DNA of 64,000 nt from Bacteroidales bacterium (lineage in GTDB: Bacteria > Bacteroidota > Bacteroidia > Bacteroidales > Lentimicrobiaceae), in assembly GCA_016709025.1 (NCBI GenBank), contig JADJEQ010000037.1:1-64000 (forward strand). Reading direction: 5' to 3'. A program made the position numbers and the translations under genes. Shown here piece by piece: positions 17,977 to 26,750 of this stretch (positions are counted from its first letter, which is position 1; every line of letters begins with the position of its first letter). The notes below the pieces were generated by a model. The model did not search any database and was not told the DNA's origin. It was given only the letters and a program-made list of their open reading frames with translations.

Positions 17977-19695
17977 ATGGATATCAGTCAATTAGACAAA
18001 ATCAAAACGGCATGGAACGAACTTTATCCAACTCCCGACGCCAATCAGAAGCTTGAAATTCTACTGAAAGAACTTGAAATTGCAAGGAACAACAATCGAT
18101 TTAACCCACAACCCGATGGCTGGTATAAGGATGCAGTGGTTTATTCGTTGTATGTGGATTTTTTCGCTGGTACATTTCATGGTCTTTCAGACAAACTTGA
18201 TCACCTCAAAGAACTAGGCATCACCTGCCTTTGGTTGCTTCCAATCCTGGATTCTCCCATGAGGGATGCCGGATTTGATATCCGCGATTACCGAAACATC
18301 AGGGCTGAACTGCTGGGACTACCGGGCGGCACAGATGTGGAAATCAAACAAAAAGCCTTCCGCGACTTTCTGGAAGAAGCTCATGCCAGGGGAATCAGGG
18401 TAATTTTCGATATCGCCATGAACCATACCTCGGAAGAGCATGCCTGGTTCGTGGAATCGCGCAAAGGACCTGACAATCCATACCGTGACTATTATATCTG
18501 GAACAAAGACACCAACAAATACAAGGAAACAAGGCTGCTTTTTAAAGGAATGTGCCCCAGTAACTGGGAAAAAGACGGAGATTATTATTTCTTCCACCGT
18601 TTTTTCGAATTTCAGCCCGATCTGAATTATAAAAACCCGGATGTGCTGATTGAGATCAGCCGAATCCTGCTTTTCTGGCTCAGCCAGGGGCTCGATGGCT
18701 TCAGGGCCGATGCCATTCCCTACATCTGGAAAGAAGACGGCACCGATTGTGAAAACCTGCCTCAGACACACACAATTATTAAAATCTTCCGTGCTGTTAT
18801 TGATTATGTAAGACCCAATACCTTATTGCTGGCCGAAGCATGCCAGCCACCAAAAGAAGTTGTCAAATATTTTGGAAACGGTGATGAATGCCATGCCGGA
18901 TATCACTTTCCGCTGATGCCTATGATTTTTAAGTCGCTTGCTGTTGGAGATGCCACGCCTGTTCATGAAGTCCTCGACCCATCGGTAACTCCGGAAATCG
19001 ACACGGAAAACCAGTGGTTTATGTTTCTGCGTTTGCACGATGAGCTAACCCTTGAGATGGTGACCCCCGAAGACAGAGCGGTTATTCACGGTCACTATTG
19101 CAAAGATCCCCGATGGGATTTCAGGGTTGGTGAAGGCATTTCAGCCAGGCTGTCGGAACTGCTTGATCGCGATCCACACAAAATCTCGCTTGCAAACAGC
19201 ATAATGCTAACGTTACCAGGAACACCCATCATATATTATGGCGATGAATTCGCAAGACTGAACGATGAGGCGTTTTACGAAAGATTTAAGCTGGAAACGG
19301 GCAAAGACGATACCCGTTATTTCGTCAGGGGACCGCTCAACTGGAAGCAGATAGACACTGAACTTGCAAATCCTGAGTCATTAACCACCAGGGTAAATGC
19401 AACAATCACCGACCAACTCAGGGTTCGGGGTCAGTGGCCGGTGTTTGGCCGGGGCGACTGCCAGTGGGCTACCATCGAAATATCGCCACGTGAAGATCAT
19501 GAAAAGCCCTTGCTCGCTTATTTCAGGGAAATGACCGGCCAACGGGTACTGGTAATCAATAATCTTTCGGCGAAGGCTATAACCATTAAAGCCATCGATG
19601 ACCACAACACAGAATTTGTAAACCTTTTCAATGGTAAGTCATTAGAAACTCCCTTTGTATTACCACCTTATGGTTATCTTTGGCTTGAAGCATAA
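17977..19695 (+). CDS. GH13 trehalose-synthase-like alpha-glucosyl enzyme
   Basis: A cytoplasmic protein (no signal) of about 572 residues from the ATG at 17977 (MDISQLDK); an in-frame GTG at 17950 would add nine residues. The barrel has region I FDIAMNHTS, region II LDGFRADAIPYIW with the nucleophile Asp near 244, region III LLAEACQP with the Glu near 286, and region IV in FLRLHDELTLEMV. The HDELTLEMV string is characteristic of trehalose synthase and its relatives, though the Asn before His is Leu here. No maltokinase domain is fused. The likely role is maltose/trehalose or glucan metabolism; exact reaction uncertain. Confidence 0.88.
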   Translation: MDISQLDKIKTAWNELYPTPDANQKLEILLKELEIARNNNRFNPQPDGWYKDAVVYSLYVDFFAGTFHGLSDKLDHLKELGITCLWLLPILDSPMRDAGFDIRDYRNIRAELLGLPGGTDVEIKQKAFRDFLEEAHARGIRVIFDIAMNHTSEEHAWFVESRKGPDNPYRDYYIWNKDTNKYKETRLLFKGMCPSNWEKDGDYYFFHRFFEFQPDLNYKNPDVLIEISRILLFWLSQGLDGFRADAIPYIWKEDGTDCENLPQTHTIIKIFRAVIDYVRPNTLLLAEACQPPKEVVKYFGNGDECHAGYHFPLMPMIFKSLAVGDATPVHEVLDPSVTPEIDTENQWFMFLRLHDELTLEMVTPEDRAVIHGHYCKDPRWDFRVGEGISARLSELLDRDPHKISLANSIMLTLPGTPIIYYGDEFARLNDEAFYERFKLETGKDDTRYFVRGPLNWKQIDTELANPESLTTRVNATITDQLRVRGQWPVFGRGDCQWATIEISPREDHEKPLLAYFREMTGQRVLVINNLSAKAITIKAIDDHNTEFVNLFNGKSLETPFVLPPYGYLWLEA

Positions 19696-19798
19696 AAAGA
19701 AGCCAGATGCATAGGGTCCCGCATTTGCTTGAAAACCGGATTTCAATACACAATGAATCATAATTTTAACTTAACAGGAAACCAATAAAATGCTCAAA

Positions 19799-20752
19799 AT
19801 GTCAAACGCAATTACTAAAACAAGCTTCAGTCTGCCGGGACAGACCGACCTCTATATTGGGAAAGTACGTGATGTGTATTTCATTAAAGGTGAGTTGCTT
19901 ATCATGGTAACAACCGACCGCATTTCCGCATTCGATGTGGTACTTCCGAAAGGCATTCCTTATAAGGGCCAGGTGCTGAATCAGATTGCATCGAAGTTTC
20001 TTGATGCAACTTCAGATATTGTCCCAAACTGGAAGATTGCAACTCCTGATCCAATGGTAACCGTTGGCAGGCTTTGCGAACCTTTCAAGGTTGAAATGGT
20101 AATCCGGGGCTACCTTTCGGGACATGCATGGCGGGAGTACAAAGAAGGAAAGAGAACCATCTGCGGCATAACCATGCCCGAAGGAATGAAGGAGAACGAC
20201 CGCTTTCCGGCGCCCATCATTACCCCGACCACCAAAGCCAGTGTTGGTCACGATGAAGATATCTCCAGGGAAGAAATTCTCAGAACAGGAATTGTAAGCG
20301 AAGCGGACTATCTTAAACTTGAAGATTTTACCCGTAAATTGTACCAGCGCGGCACCGAAATCGCTGCCCGTATGGGACTGATCCTGGTTGACACCAAATA
20401 TGAATTCGGAAAAGACGGTGATGAAATCTTTCTGATCGATGAAATTCACACCCCCGATTCTTCAAGATATTTCTATCTCGAAGGCTATGAAAGGCGCCAG
20501 GCTGCCGGTGAGGTACAAAAACAGCTTTCAAAGGAGTTTGTCCGCGAATGGCTGATTGCCAACAACTTTCAGGGAAAGGAAGGTCAGCAGATTCCTGAAA
20601 TGACCGATTTGTTCGTCAACCAGGTTTCAGAACGCTACATCGAACTCTACGAAAGCATCACCGGTTCACCCTTTGAACGTTCCGACATCACTGATGTCCC
20701 CGGCAGGGTTGAAAGCAATATTGTGAAGTTTATCACAGCTTATTACAGGTAG
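19799..20752 (+). CDS. purC: Phosphoribosylaminoimidazole-succinocarboxamide (SAICAR) synthase
   Basis: About 317 residues of the long eukaryote/Bacteroidota-like form. Motifs are GKVRDVYFI at the N-terminus, TTDRISAFDVVLP, the substrate loop EMVIRGYLSGHAW, IITPTTKA with the following GHDE, and LVDTKYEFG with EIHTPDSSRYF. The enzyme joins CAIR and aspartate with ATP in purine synthesis. I prefer the second ATG at 19799 (MSNAITKT); the one at 19790 adds three residues. It stands alone, with no pur neighbours. Confidence 0.96.
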   Translation: MSNAITKTSFSLPGQTDLYIGKVRDVYFIKGELLIMVTTDRISAFDVVLPKGIPYKGQVLNQIASKFLDATSDIVPNWKIATPDPMVTVGRLCEPFKVEMVIRGYLSGHAWREYKEGKRTICGITMPEGMKENDRFPAPIITPTTKASVGHDEDISREEILRTGIVSEADYLKLEDFTRKLYQRGTEIAARMGLILVDTKYEFGKDGDEIFLIDEIHTPDSSRYFYLEGYERRQAAGEVQKQLSKEFVREWLIANNFQGKEGQQIPEMTDLFVNQVSERYIELYESITGSPFERSDITDVPGRVESNIVKFITAYYR

Positions 20753-20754
20753 AA

Positions 20755-20796
20755 GGCTAAGGTTAAGGTTAAGGTTGAGGTTGAGGTTGAGGTTAA
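20755..20796. repeat. Hexamer tandem repeat GGTTAA/GGTTGA
   Basis: Seven adjacent copies of a six-base unit (GGCTAA, two GGTTAA, three GGTTGA, GGTTAA) begin right after the purC stop codon. The unit is telomere-like by chance only. It is probably a slippage-prone intergenic repeat. Confidence 0.85.
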
Positions 20797-20899
20797 GCGT
20801 TGGTGCACGTCTTACCCCTCCTTCATTGCATTGCGGCGGTCAGGCTTCCCGGGTTGGCGCGCGTCTTACTTTCTGACGCGTGCTTCCACTATATACCAA

Positions 20900-21775
20900 T
20901 CACAACAAAGCCGAACGTAGATGTTCTATCTCTTTTTCCTTGGCTGTTTCTCCGGTGGTTGAATACAGGTATGACAACAACTCGAACAATTTATCAAGGA
21001 CAACTTTTGCTTCCACCGGTCTGAAAATCATCTCATCTGATGGAACTTTCAATCTTTTCAGGAGTGATGCTATTTCATTTCGCGTAAAGACACCGCCTTT
21101 ATTTTCAGGATTTATATAGAACATCACACGCGCTTGCTCTCCCGGTTGTCTGATCGCCTCGTCGAGCCAGGCCATCACAAACCGCTCACCGGGTAAAATT
21201 ACCGGATATACAGGTAAATCAAGACTTTGGGCCAGTATCGTGTATAAAACCCCAATGGCAAAAGAATAACCGGTGCGCGATTCGAGCAGGTTATTTAAAA
21301 ACAGGTAACGTGGCTCGGAAATCTGTTTCAATGGCAATTGCATGCGGTGGAGATCATAAACAATATGATTCAGCACCTTTACCTTTTCCAGGGCTGTCAG
21401 GTTGTCGTTCAACTCAAGCCAGATATCACGTCGTATCACATGAATCTGCTGCCTTACAACCTCCTGATCGATGCTTTGAAACTGGAAACGGGTAAAGATC
21501 AGGTAAGCTTCGAGCAGGTCATTGTTACCATAGTGAGCCCACTTGGTGAGGTCAAGAAACAGCTGATCGTATTGAATGTTATGAATGATATCTTCGATGC
21601 GTTGTTGAATCGAATTATCGAAGGTATTTTCCCAGGCTGATTCGAGCAATGGCACAGCAGACGTGCCATACGAGAATATCTGGTTACGGACCCTGATAAA
21701 GGATCCGTGATCAGGTTCGTCGAGCAGACTGATGAGTGCCTCAAGCTGAGGGTCAGTATCCGGAGAAAAGTTCAT
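20900..21775 (-). CDS. SirB1-like transglutaminase-fold protein
   Basis: 291 residues. The N-terminal half is helical (LEALISLLDEP to TRFQFQ). The core FLNNLLESRTGYSFAIGVLYTILAQ matches the SirB1/Transglut_core2 family, although the usual Cys is not where a catalytic transglutaminase needs it (the motif reads RTGYSFAIG), so an enzymatic role is doubtful. A Gly-Glu-Arg-Phe strand (LPGERFVMAWLDE) follows, then a C-terminal helix ending KEKEIEHLRSALL. The family's function is unclear. It is convergent with purC. Confidence 0.8.
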   Translation of the reverse strand: MNFSPDTDPQLEALISLLDEPDHGSFIRVRNQIFSYGTSAVPLLESAWENTFDNSIQQRIEDIIHNIQYDQLFLDLTKWAHYGNNDLLEAYLIFTRFQFQSIDQEVVRQQIHVIRRDIWLELNDNLTALEKVKVLNHIVYDLHRMQLPLKQISEPRYLFLNNLLESRTGYSFAIGVLYTILAQSLDLPVYPVILPGERFVMAWLDEAIRQPGEQARVMFYINPENKGGVFTRNEIASLLKRLKVPSDEMIFRPVEAKVVLDKLFELLSYLYSTTGETAKEKEIEHLRSALL

Positions 21776-22247
21776 CCGTCAAATTTACATCACAAATGAA
21801 GCATTCCGCCAGGGGGGTACAACAGAATTTATCAACACCCTGTTGTTTAATAAAATAATAAAGTTTCGCTGATGAATTATTAACATATTTGATAAGTAAT
21901 TTGCAATATCATATGATTTTATGTGCTTGTATTTCAATATATTACCATATCCACATAGATTTTCCCAAAACGTCAATGGATCGGCCTTCTAAAAATGGCG
22001 TTAAGAAAACTGGCAGCGAACAAATAAAGAAGAAATGCAACCGACAATACAAAGCAGAGCTCAGGAAATTAGTGTACAACGGTTTAAAGTAGAGGGAGCA
22101 ATGGTACAACCTCATTTCTTCCAGCCAAAATCGCTCGCCAGTTTTTAGCCATTTTTTCAACTTTTTGACCGGCAAGAAAATAAAGGAGGGCTCATAAGTA
22201 TAATAGTTTGGAGTAAGGTCGGCAAAGACGAAAATCATAGTATGAAA
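21776..22247. other. AT-rich stretch without a recognised gene
   Basis: Two short overlapping reading frames on opposite strands occur here (21889-22092 plus; 21942-22238 minus), but neither resembles a family I know and they lie over each other. The region ends abruptly in the G/C tract. It may be unrelated sequence joined by the assembler, or the upstream flank of a missing gene. Confidence 0.45.
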
Positions 22248-22466
22248 GCCCCCCGGGGGGCCAAAAAAAACCCGGGCCCCCCCCCCCCCCCCCCAGGGGG
22301 CCCCCCCCCGGGGGAACCCCGGGGCCCCCCCCCCCCCCCGGGGCCGCCCCGGGGGGCCCGCCGGGGGGGGGGGGGGGCCCCCCCCCCCGGCCGGGCCCGG
22401 AGGGGGGGGGGGCCCCCCCCCCCCCCGCGCCGGGGGGGGGGGGCGGGGGGGGGGGGGGGGGGGGGC
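22248..22466. other. T-free G/C homopolymer tract, probable assembly artefact
   Basis: For about 219 bases the sequence is made only of long C and G runs with a few A (one A8 run at 22263-22270) and no T at all. It interrupts a nucleoside phosphorylase gene right after its GFYGP motif. Such composition is unlike anything else in the window and resembles low-quality or poly-G read ends pulled into the consensus, or a bad scaffold join. Confidence 0.85.
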
Positions 22467-23080
22467 GGACCGTAAAAACCGGGTGCTGTAGCCGTCATGC
22501 CTTGCAGATAGCCTTTACCAATATGATCAAGAAGTTCCGGGGAGCCGGCAACCACGTATGGCCGTGGGAAAACGGCCGGCCAGGCGGTCTGCGCAATAAA
22601 GGCTTCTGTAAGCTCCCGGTCAAGCACCCCAGCCAGATCATTGTAATAATAGAGCATTCCGTCGAGGCCAATGCCATGCGTAGAAGCAACAACAGAATCA
22701 ACCGGAATCCCGGCCTGCAAGGCACCGGAGGTTCCCAACCGGATGATATTCAGCGAAGTATGATCTGGTTTTATCTCCCGCTTTTCCAGGTCGATGTTAA
22801 CCAGCGCATCCAGTTCATTCAGCACAATGTCAATGTTATCGGTGCCCATGCCGGTTGAAAGAACGGTCAGCCTTTTGTTGCCTACAAAGCCGGTATGGGT
22901 TACTATTTCACGGTTCTGACGGGTAACTTCAATCCTGTCGAAATATTTTGAAACACTGGCCACACGGCCGGGATCTCCGACTACGATGATATCCCTGGCA
23001 AGCTCATCTGGTTTTAGCTTAAGATGATAAACACTTCCGTCGGGGTTGAGTATTAATTCCGATTCACCGATCCGTGACAT
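22467..23080 (-). pseudogene. Nucleoside (uridine) phosphorylase, C-terminus replaced
   Basis: About 204 residues from the ATG at 23080 (MSRIGESELILNPDG), which fits the family start better than an upstream ATG at 23134. Motifs are VVGDPGRV, STGMGTDNI, IIRLGTSGALQ, DSVVASTHGIGLDG and ATAPGFYGP, typical of the uridine phosphorylase branch of the PNP/UDP family, which splits uridine with phosphate. Members are about 290 residues, so roughly 85 residues are missing beyond GFYGP, where the G/C tract begins. In that tract the frame stays open but encodes only Pro/Gly/Arg, so the long open frame there is not real protein. It is divergent from the stress protein. Confidence 0.88.
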
Positions 23081-23156
23081 ATTCTGTGTTGATTTGTTGT
23101 TGTAAACTGTTATCTTTAAGGGCATAAACGGCAAAGGTAGTTATAAACGCAGAGTT

Positions 23157-24020
23157 ATGAACAATATTCTGGTTCCTTACGATTTCAACCCACAGGCTGC
23201 ACTGGCCTTAGAGTGGTCGGTTCAACTGGCATTGCACCTCAAATGTCCGATAACTTTGTTATATGTAAATGAGGTTCAGGGATTTATGTCCTCTATCCTC
23301 AACCACGAACAGGATGAGGATTTGCTCGAAAGAATCAGTGACCTACTGGATACCACGGCTGCAAAAATTTCGCTGAAAACAGGGGTAAATATTGAAGCCC
23401 GCATGCAACACGGCAGGGTATATAAAACCATTGTTGAAGTTGCAGAAGTTACCAAAGCAACGTTTATTGTAATTGGCACCCGTGGCAACGACCCTTCCGA
23501 CCATAACGAGAAACCGATGGTAGGCCGTAATACCTCCCGGGTGATCAGGATGTCGAAGTGCCCGGTGATTACCATTGGCAGCAACATGCTACCAATTGTA
23601 AGCCGGAATATCCTATTGCCACTCGATCTCACAAAAATAACCCGTCAGAAAACTGACTGGGCAATCAGGATGGCCGGAATTTTCGGGGTTGGAATAAAAG
23701 CAGTGTCCGCATACTGGTCGGTCAACAATCCCGAAATAATGGCCAGGCTGCAGCTGCAGATTGACCAGGTAAAAGATACGATTGAAGCAGCAGGCGTACG
23801 ATGCTCTGTCAGGATATTGGAAACGCCGGCTGGTGAAAAAACCACAGTACCATCCATCCTTGAATATGCTGCTGAAGAAGGTGATATCGGACTGATTGTA
23901 ATAATGACCCAGCAGGAATCGGCCCTGGTTGAGTTTTTTGTGGGTTCCCATGCCCAGGAATTTATCCGCACTTCTCAAATACCGGTAATGTCGGTTGTGC
24001 CGGAGGAAACAGAATCTTAA
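23157..24020 (+). CDS. Universal stress protein, two UspA domains in tandem
   Basis: 287 residues. Domain one opens with ILVPYDFNPQAALALEWS and ends with VIGTRGNDP and MVGRNTSRVIRMSKCPVITIG; the Gly-x2-Gly and Gly-Arg-Asn-Thr pattern is the ATP-binding type. Domain two starts NILLPLDLTKITRQKT and ends with IVIMTQQESALVEFFVGSHAQEFI, where the glycine pattern is looser. Such tandem proteins respond to stress in Bacteroidota. Start is fixed by the strand that begins at Met1. Confidence 0.93.
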   Translation: MNNILVPYDFNPQAALALEWSVQLALHLKCPITLLYVNEVQGFMSSILNHEQDEDLLERISDLLDTTAAKISLKTGVNIEARMQHGRVYKTIVEVAEVTKATFIVIGTRGNDPSDHNEKPMVGRNTSRVIRMSKCPVITIGSNMLPIVSRNILLPLDLTKITRQKTDWAIRMAGIFGVGIKAVSAYWSVNNPEIMARLQLQIDQVKDTIEAAGVRCSVRILETPAGEKTTVPSILEYAAEEGDIGLIVIMTQQESALVEFFVGSHAQEFIRTSQIPVMSVVPEETES

Positions 24021-24052
24021 ACAGCCTTCCCCGGTTCTGAACGCGCATTTAT

Positions 24053-24088
24053 AATATAGGGACACGACATGTTGTGTCCCTGTATTAC
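24053..24088. terminator. GGGACAC-type hairpin between convergent genes
   Basis: AGGGACACGACA pairs with TGTTGTGTCCCT (one G-U), in the 95 bases between two convergent genes. The GGGACAC core recurs in the hairpins near 30976 and 35115, so this looks like a shared terminator type. No long T tract follows. Confidence 0.6.
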
Positions 24089-24115
24089 GAATGCACAACC
24101 TGGGAGTTTGAGAGC

Positions 24116-24880
24116 CTACTGAAAAATAAACCCCAGCCTGACCGATATCCGGTTGAAGTTTGTAAATACTGTTTTATCGTAGCTACCCCACATACTATAG
24201 GTTTCCTTATACGACAACTCCTGGTAATTGTAGCCAATACCGGCTATAAACGAACTTTTCGATCCGACATCAATCCTGATACCTGCTTCCGGGTTCAGGA
24301 GAATGCCTCCGTAGGTTTCTGTTACATTTCCGTAATAATCCGTTTGCTCTTGTTTCTCTACAGGAAAAGCATATCCGATCCGGAATGACAAAAACGGAGA
24401 GAAAGATTCAGTGCCAAACATGTACTTTGTCTCAGCAAACAAAGGCATTACGCCTCTGTCGTAATGTTCATACCCAACCCCCAATCCCGCGAAAAACCTT
24501 TGCCCCCACTGCCAGCCATTCACCATGGTAAGCGAAGGTTTTGGCTGAAATCCGTCAGCTCCTTCACCAAATAACAACGCGATGGAACTCTGATTGTAAT
24601 AACCACTGTTTTTCAGATCAGGCCGCGAATAACCACCTTTCTCCATGTGCTCAATTTCGCCGGAAGTCAGCAATGTGATGCCACAACTGTTTGATATGCG
24701 ATAGTTTCCCAGGCTGTCCTGTGAAAGGACTCTACCGAAAATAACATCGCCCGATTTCAGGTAAACTGTTACATCCTTTCTGTTCTGGGCATGGGCTCCT
24801 GATATCGAAACCATAACAAGAATCAGCAATAAGAATGAGAACAGACTGAAAATACGGCTGACCGAAAGGCTCTTTCGCAT
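24116..24880 (-). CDS. Exported protein with outer-membrane barrel-like C-terminal part
   Basis: 254 residues with a signal peptide (ending near GAHAQ). An N-terminal piece VTVYLKSGDVIFGRVLSQDSLGNYRI is a small Sm-like/beta-roll motif common in Bacteroidota envelope proteins. The rest is barrel-like: RFFAGLGVGYEHYD, FLSFRIGYAF, PEAGIRIDVG, and a terminal NRISVRLGFIFQ with the C-terminal aromatic expected of barrels. It starts four bases after the preceding lipoprotein gene's stop and is the last gene of the sigma-factor operon. Exact family not recognised. Confidence 0.75.
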   Translation of the reverse strand: MRKSLSVSRIFSLFSFLLLILVMVSISGAHAQNRKDVTVYLKSGDVIFGRVLSQDSLGNYRISNSCGITLLTSGEIEHMEKGGYSRPDLKNSGYYNQSSIALLFGEGADGFQPKPSLTMVNGWQWGQRFFAGLGVGYEHYDRGVMPLFAETKYMFGTESFSPFLSFRIGYAFPVEKQEQTDYYGNVTETYGGILLNPEAGIRIDVGSKSSFIAGIGYNYQELSYKETYSMWGSYDKTVFTNFNRISVRLGFIFQ

Positions 24881-24884
24881 ATTA

Positions 24885-26177
24885 TTAAGGATTTACAACA
24901 GGTATATGGCTCAATAACCTCAGGCTGTCGAGGTCAGCGTAATCATACTGGTAAAGTCCGTCAGCACCGATCATCATCAGCAATCCATTGTAAGGAATTA
25001 CGTCGTAGGTCTTGATGTCGGCAAAATGAGCCAGCTGATGCATGTGAATTTCCAAAGGATCCGTTGCATCGTAAACCTTCAGGCCGGCATCGCCGTCACA
25101 GATAAACAGGGTATGGTTGTCGATGCCCAGCCCGTGCGGATTAAACATCGGGTATGATTTAACCAGGAAAGGATTGGTAACCGATGAAATATCCACCACA
25201 TCCAGTTGATTGGTAAAGCCGTTGCATTGGGTTCCGGAGCGAAGGGTAACATAAGCCAGGTTCCCTTCAACCACCACCGGGTCGCACGAGTTGATATGGG
25301 TAAAAACAGAAAGAAAAGCCGGGGTAGAAGGCGAACTGAGGTCATAGACCATCATCCCGGTGGTGGTTCCGAGGAACAGCTTGTTATCGTAAGGAAATAT
25401 CGTTTCAACCTGACGATCGAGCGGAATGACATTACCGGCTGAAATGCCCGGTGTTTCTCCGATATCGAAAACCTTCAGGTCGTTGTTGTGCACGGCGTAC
25501 ATATAATTCGTACTGATGGTAAACCGGGCCATCGATCCGCCGATACCGATGGCTGAGGGGCCGATGCTGACCTCATTTGAACCAACAGCCTGAACGCCCA
25601 TTCCATCGTATAAAATGTACTGATTTTTCATTCCATTGCCCTTTTCAACCACTTCCGTAACATCTTTGGTTTCCCAGCCGACAACCACGCCTTTCTCAAA
25701 ATCAAGTCCATATACCGGATAGGTATAATCAGGCGGAGGCAATACATTGGGGAAAGCGTCCTCCACCCTGTCGACTTCAACCGGATTGGCCGGGTTGGAA
25801 ATGTCGATGGCTACCAGGTCGATGAAACTGTCGGCAAACAGGATGTTGTGGCGGATGGCGATGTCAACATTGCCCGGAATTTCAATAAAAGCAACCATTT
25901 CAGGAGCTGATGGATTGCTGTTGTCGATCACATGAACGCCTTTGTGGTATTCATTCACAAAAAGGAAGTTGTCCTTAAAGTAAATCTTGCCCGGATTTTC
26001 GAGTGACTGGGGGGAAGTCTTTTTAACCGCACCCCTGAATTCCTCCAGGCCCATATATACAGGTACATTGGCCTTGTATGTGATCTCCTCGTAAGTATTG
26101 TCCTTGCATCCGGTAAAGAGAAGGGTTGAAGTAATCATTAAAATTAAACTTAGCAGTGTTTGATTCGTGGTTTTCAT
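24885..26177 (-). CDS. LVIVD-repeat lipoprotein
   Basis: About 430 residues from the ATG at 26177 (MKTTNQTLL). The lipobox is LFTGC with Cys24. Repeats of the LVIVD kind follow (VIDNSNPSAPEMVAFIEIPG, LVAIDISNPANPVEVDRV, MVYDLSSPSTPAFLSVF, VVDISSVTNPFLVKSY, VYDATDPLEIHMHQL), each one blade of a beta propeller. These proteins are surface-exposed or periplasmic lipoproteins of unknown function. Position in the sigma-factor operon suggests an envelope task. Confidence 0.9.
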   Translation of the reverse strand: MKTTNQTLLSLILMITSTLLFTGCKDNTYEEITYKANVPVYMGLEEFRGAVKKTSPQSLENPGKIYFKDNFLFVNEYHKGVHVIDNSNPSAPEMVAFIEIPGNVDIAIRHNILFADSFIDLVAIDISNPANPVEVDRVEDAFPNVLPPPDYTYPVYGLDFEKGVVVGWETKDVTEVVEKGNGMKNQYILYDGMGVQAVGSNEVSIGPSAIGIGGSMARFTISTNYMYAVHNNDLKVFDIGETPGISAGNVIPLDRQVETIFPYDNKLFLGTTTGMMVYDLSSPSTPAFLSVFTHINSCDPVVVEGNLAYVTLRSGTQCNGFTNQLDVVDISSVTNPFLVKSYPMFNPHGLGIDNHTLFICDGDAGLKVYDATDPLEIHMHQLAHFADIKTYDVIPYNGLLMMIGADGLYQYDYADLDSLRLLSHIPVVNP

Positions 26178-26321
26178 GGCATCTGGTGTTTGATATCTTT
26201 TTGTCAAAGATGATAACTTGTGTAAAAGGTTGCAGAAATCAGTATTTTTAATTGAGCAGGTTCGGAATCAGTAATTTACGCAACATCCGGAAATGAAATC
26301 AAAGTGAATCATAATCAGTAA

Positions 26322-26732
26322 TCATTCATGGTATGTCCTGAATTTCAGGCTATCGCCCATCATAATATCCAATGTAAGGGTTATTTTTTCCCCTTGTGAA
26401 ATGAAGTCAATGCTTAGTTCGCTCTGAGGTGGCAAGGTATAGATGCACGAATTACACAATATGGTCGCCTCGTCCACACAGCTTTTGGCTTCAAGCCAGC
26501 TCCTCAGCGCTTCCAGGTTTTGGTCAGGCCTGTTTTGCTCCAGCTTCATCAGATACTTGTCAATCAGAGGTCCGGTCGCCTCAAATTCCCCGTTATTTAC
26601 CAGGGCACAGAACATTGAATCATCAGAATCCGCATCCTTGTTTTTTTCACATGATGACAGCGTCAGACAAGCAAATAACATTGCAGTGAAAATGAGGATA
26701 ACCCTCTGCTTACTGATCATGCTTTTAACCAT
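26322..26732 (-). CDS. Small lipoprotein of unknown function
   Basis: 136 residues with a lipoprotein signal (LTLSSC, Cys28). The mature part has four Cys in two groups (MFCALVN; KSCVDEATILCNSCIYTLP), which could form disulfides. I do not recognise a family. A second start (26720) is four codons in. It sits between the anti-sigma-like barrel gene (18 bases upstream) and the LVIVD gene (144 bases downstream). Confidence 0.65.
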   Translation of the reverse strand: MVKSMISKQRVILIFTAMLFACLTLSSCEKNKDADSDDSMFCALVNNGEFEATGPLIDKYLMKLEQNRPDQNLEALRSWLEAKSCVDEATILCNSCIYTLPPQSELSIDFISQGEKITLTLDIMMGDSLKFRTYHE

Positions 26733-26750
26733 AATCTTTCATGTTTTGGG

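Noticed and set aside
20755..20796. Telomere-like repeat
   Set aside because: Short internal array in a bacterial-type intergenic site; likeness to telomere units is chance.
21889..22238. Two short overlapping frames as a gene or transposase remnant
   Set aside because: Opposite strands over the same bases, no known motif, atypical AT-rich flank next to a suspected misjoin.
22235..22478. Open frames on both strands through the G/C tract (Pro/Gly-rich protein)
   Set aside because: They exist only because G/C runs contain no stop codons; the upstream part is plainly a phosphorylase whose real end is missing.
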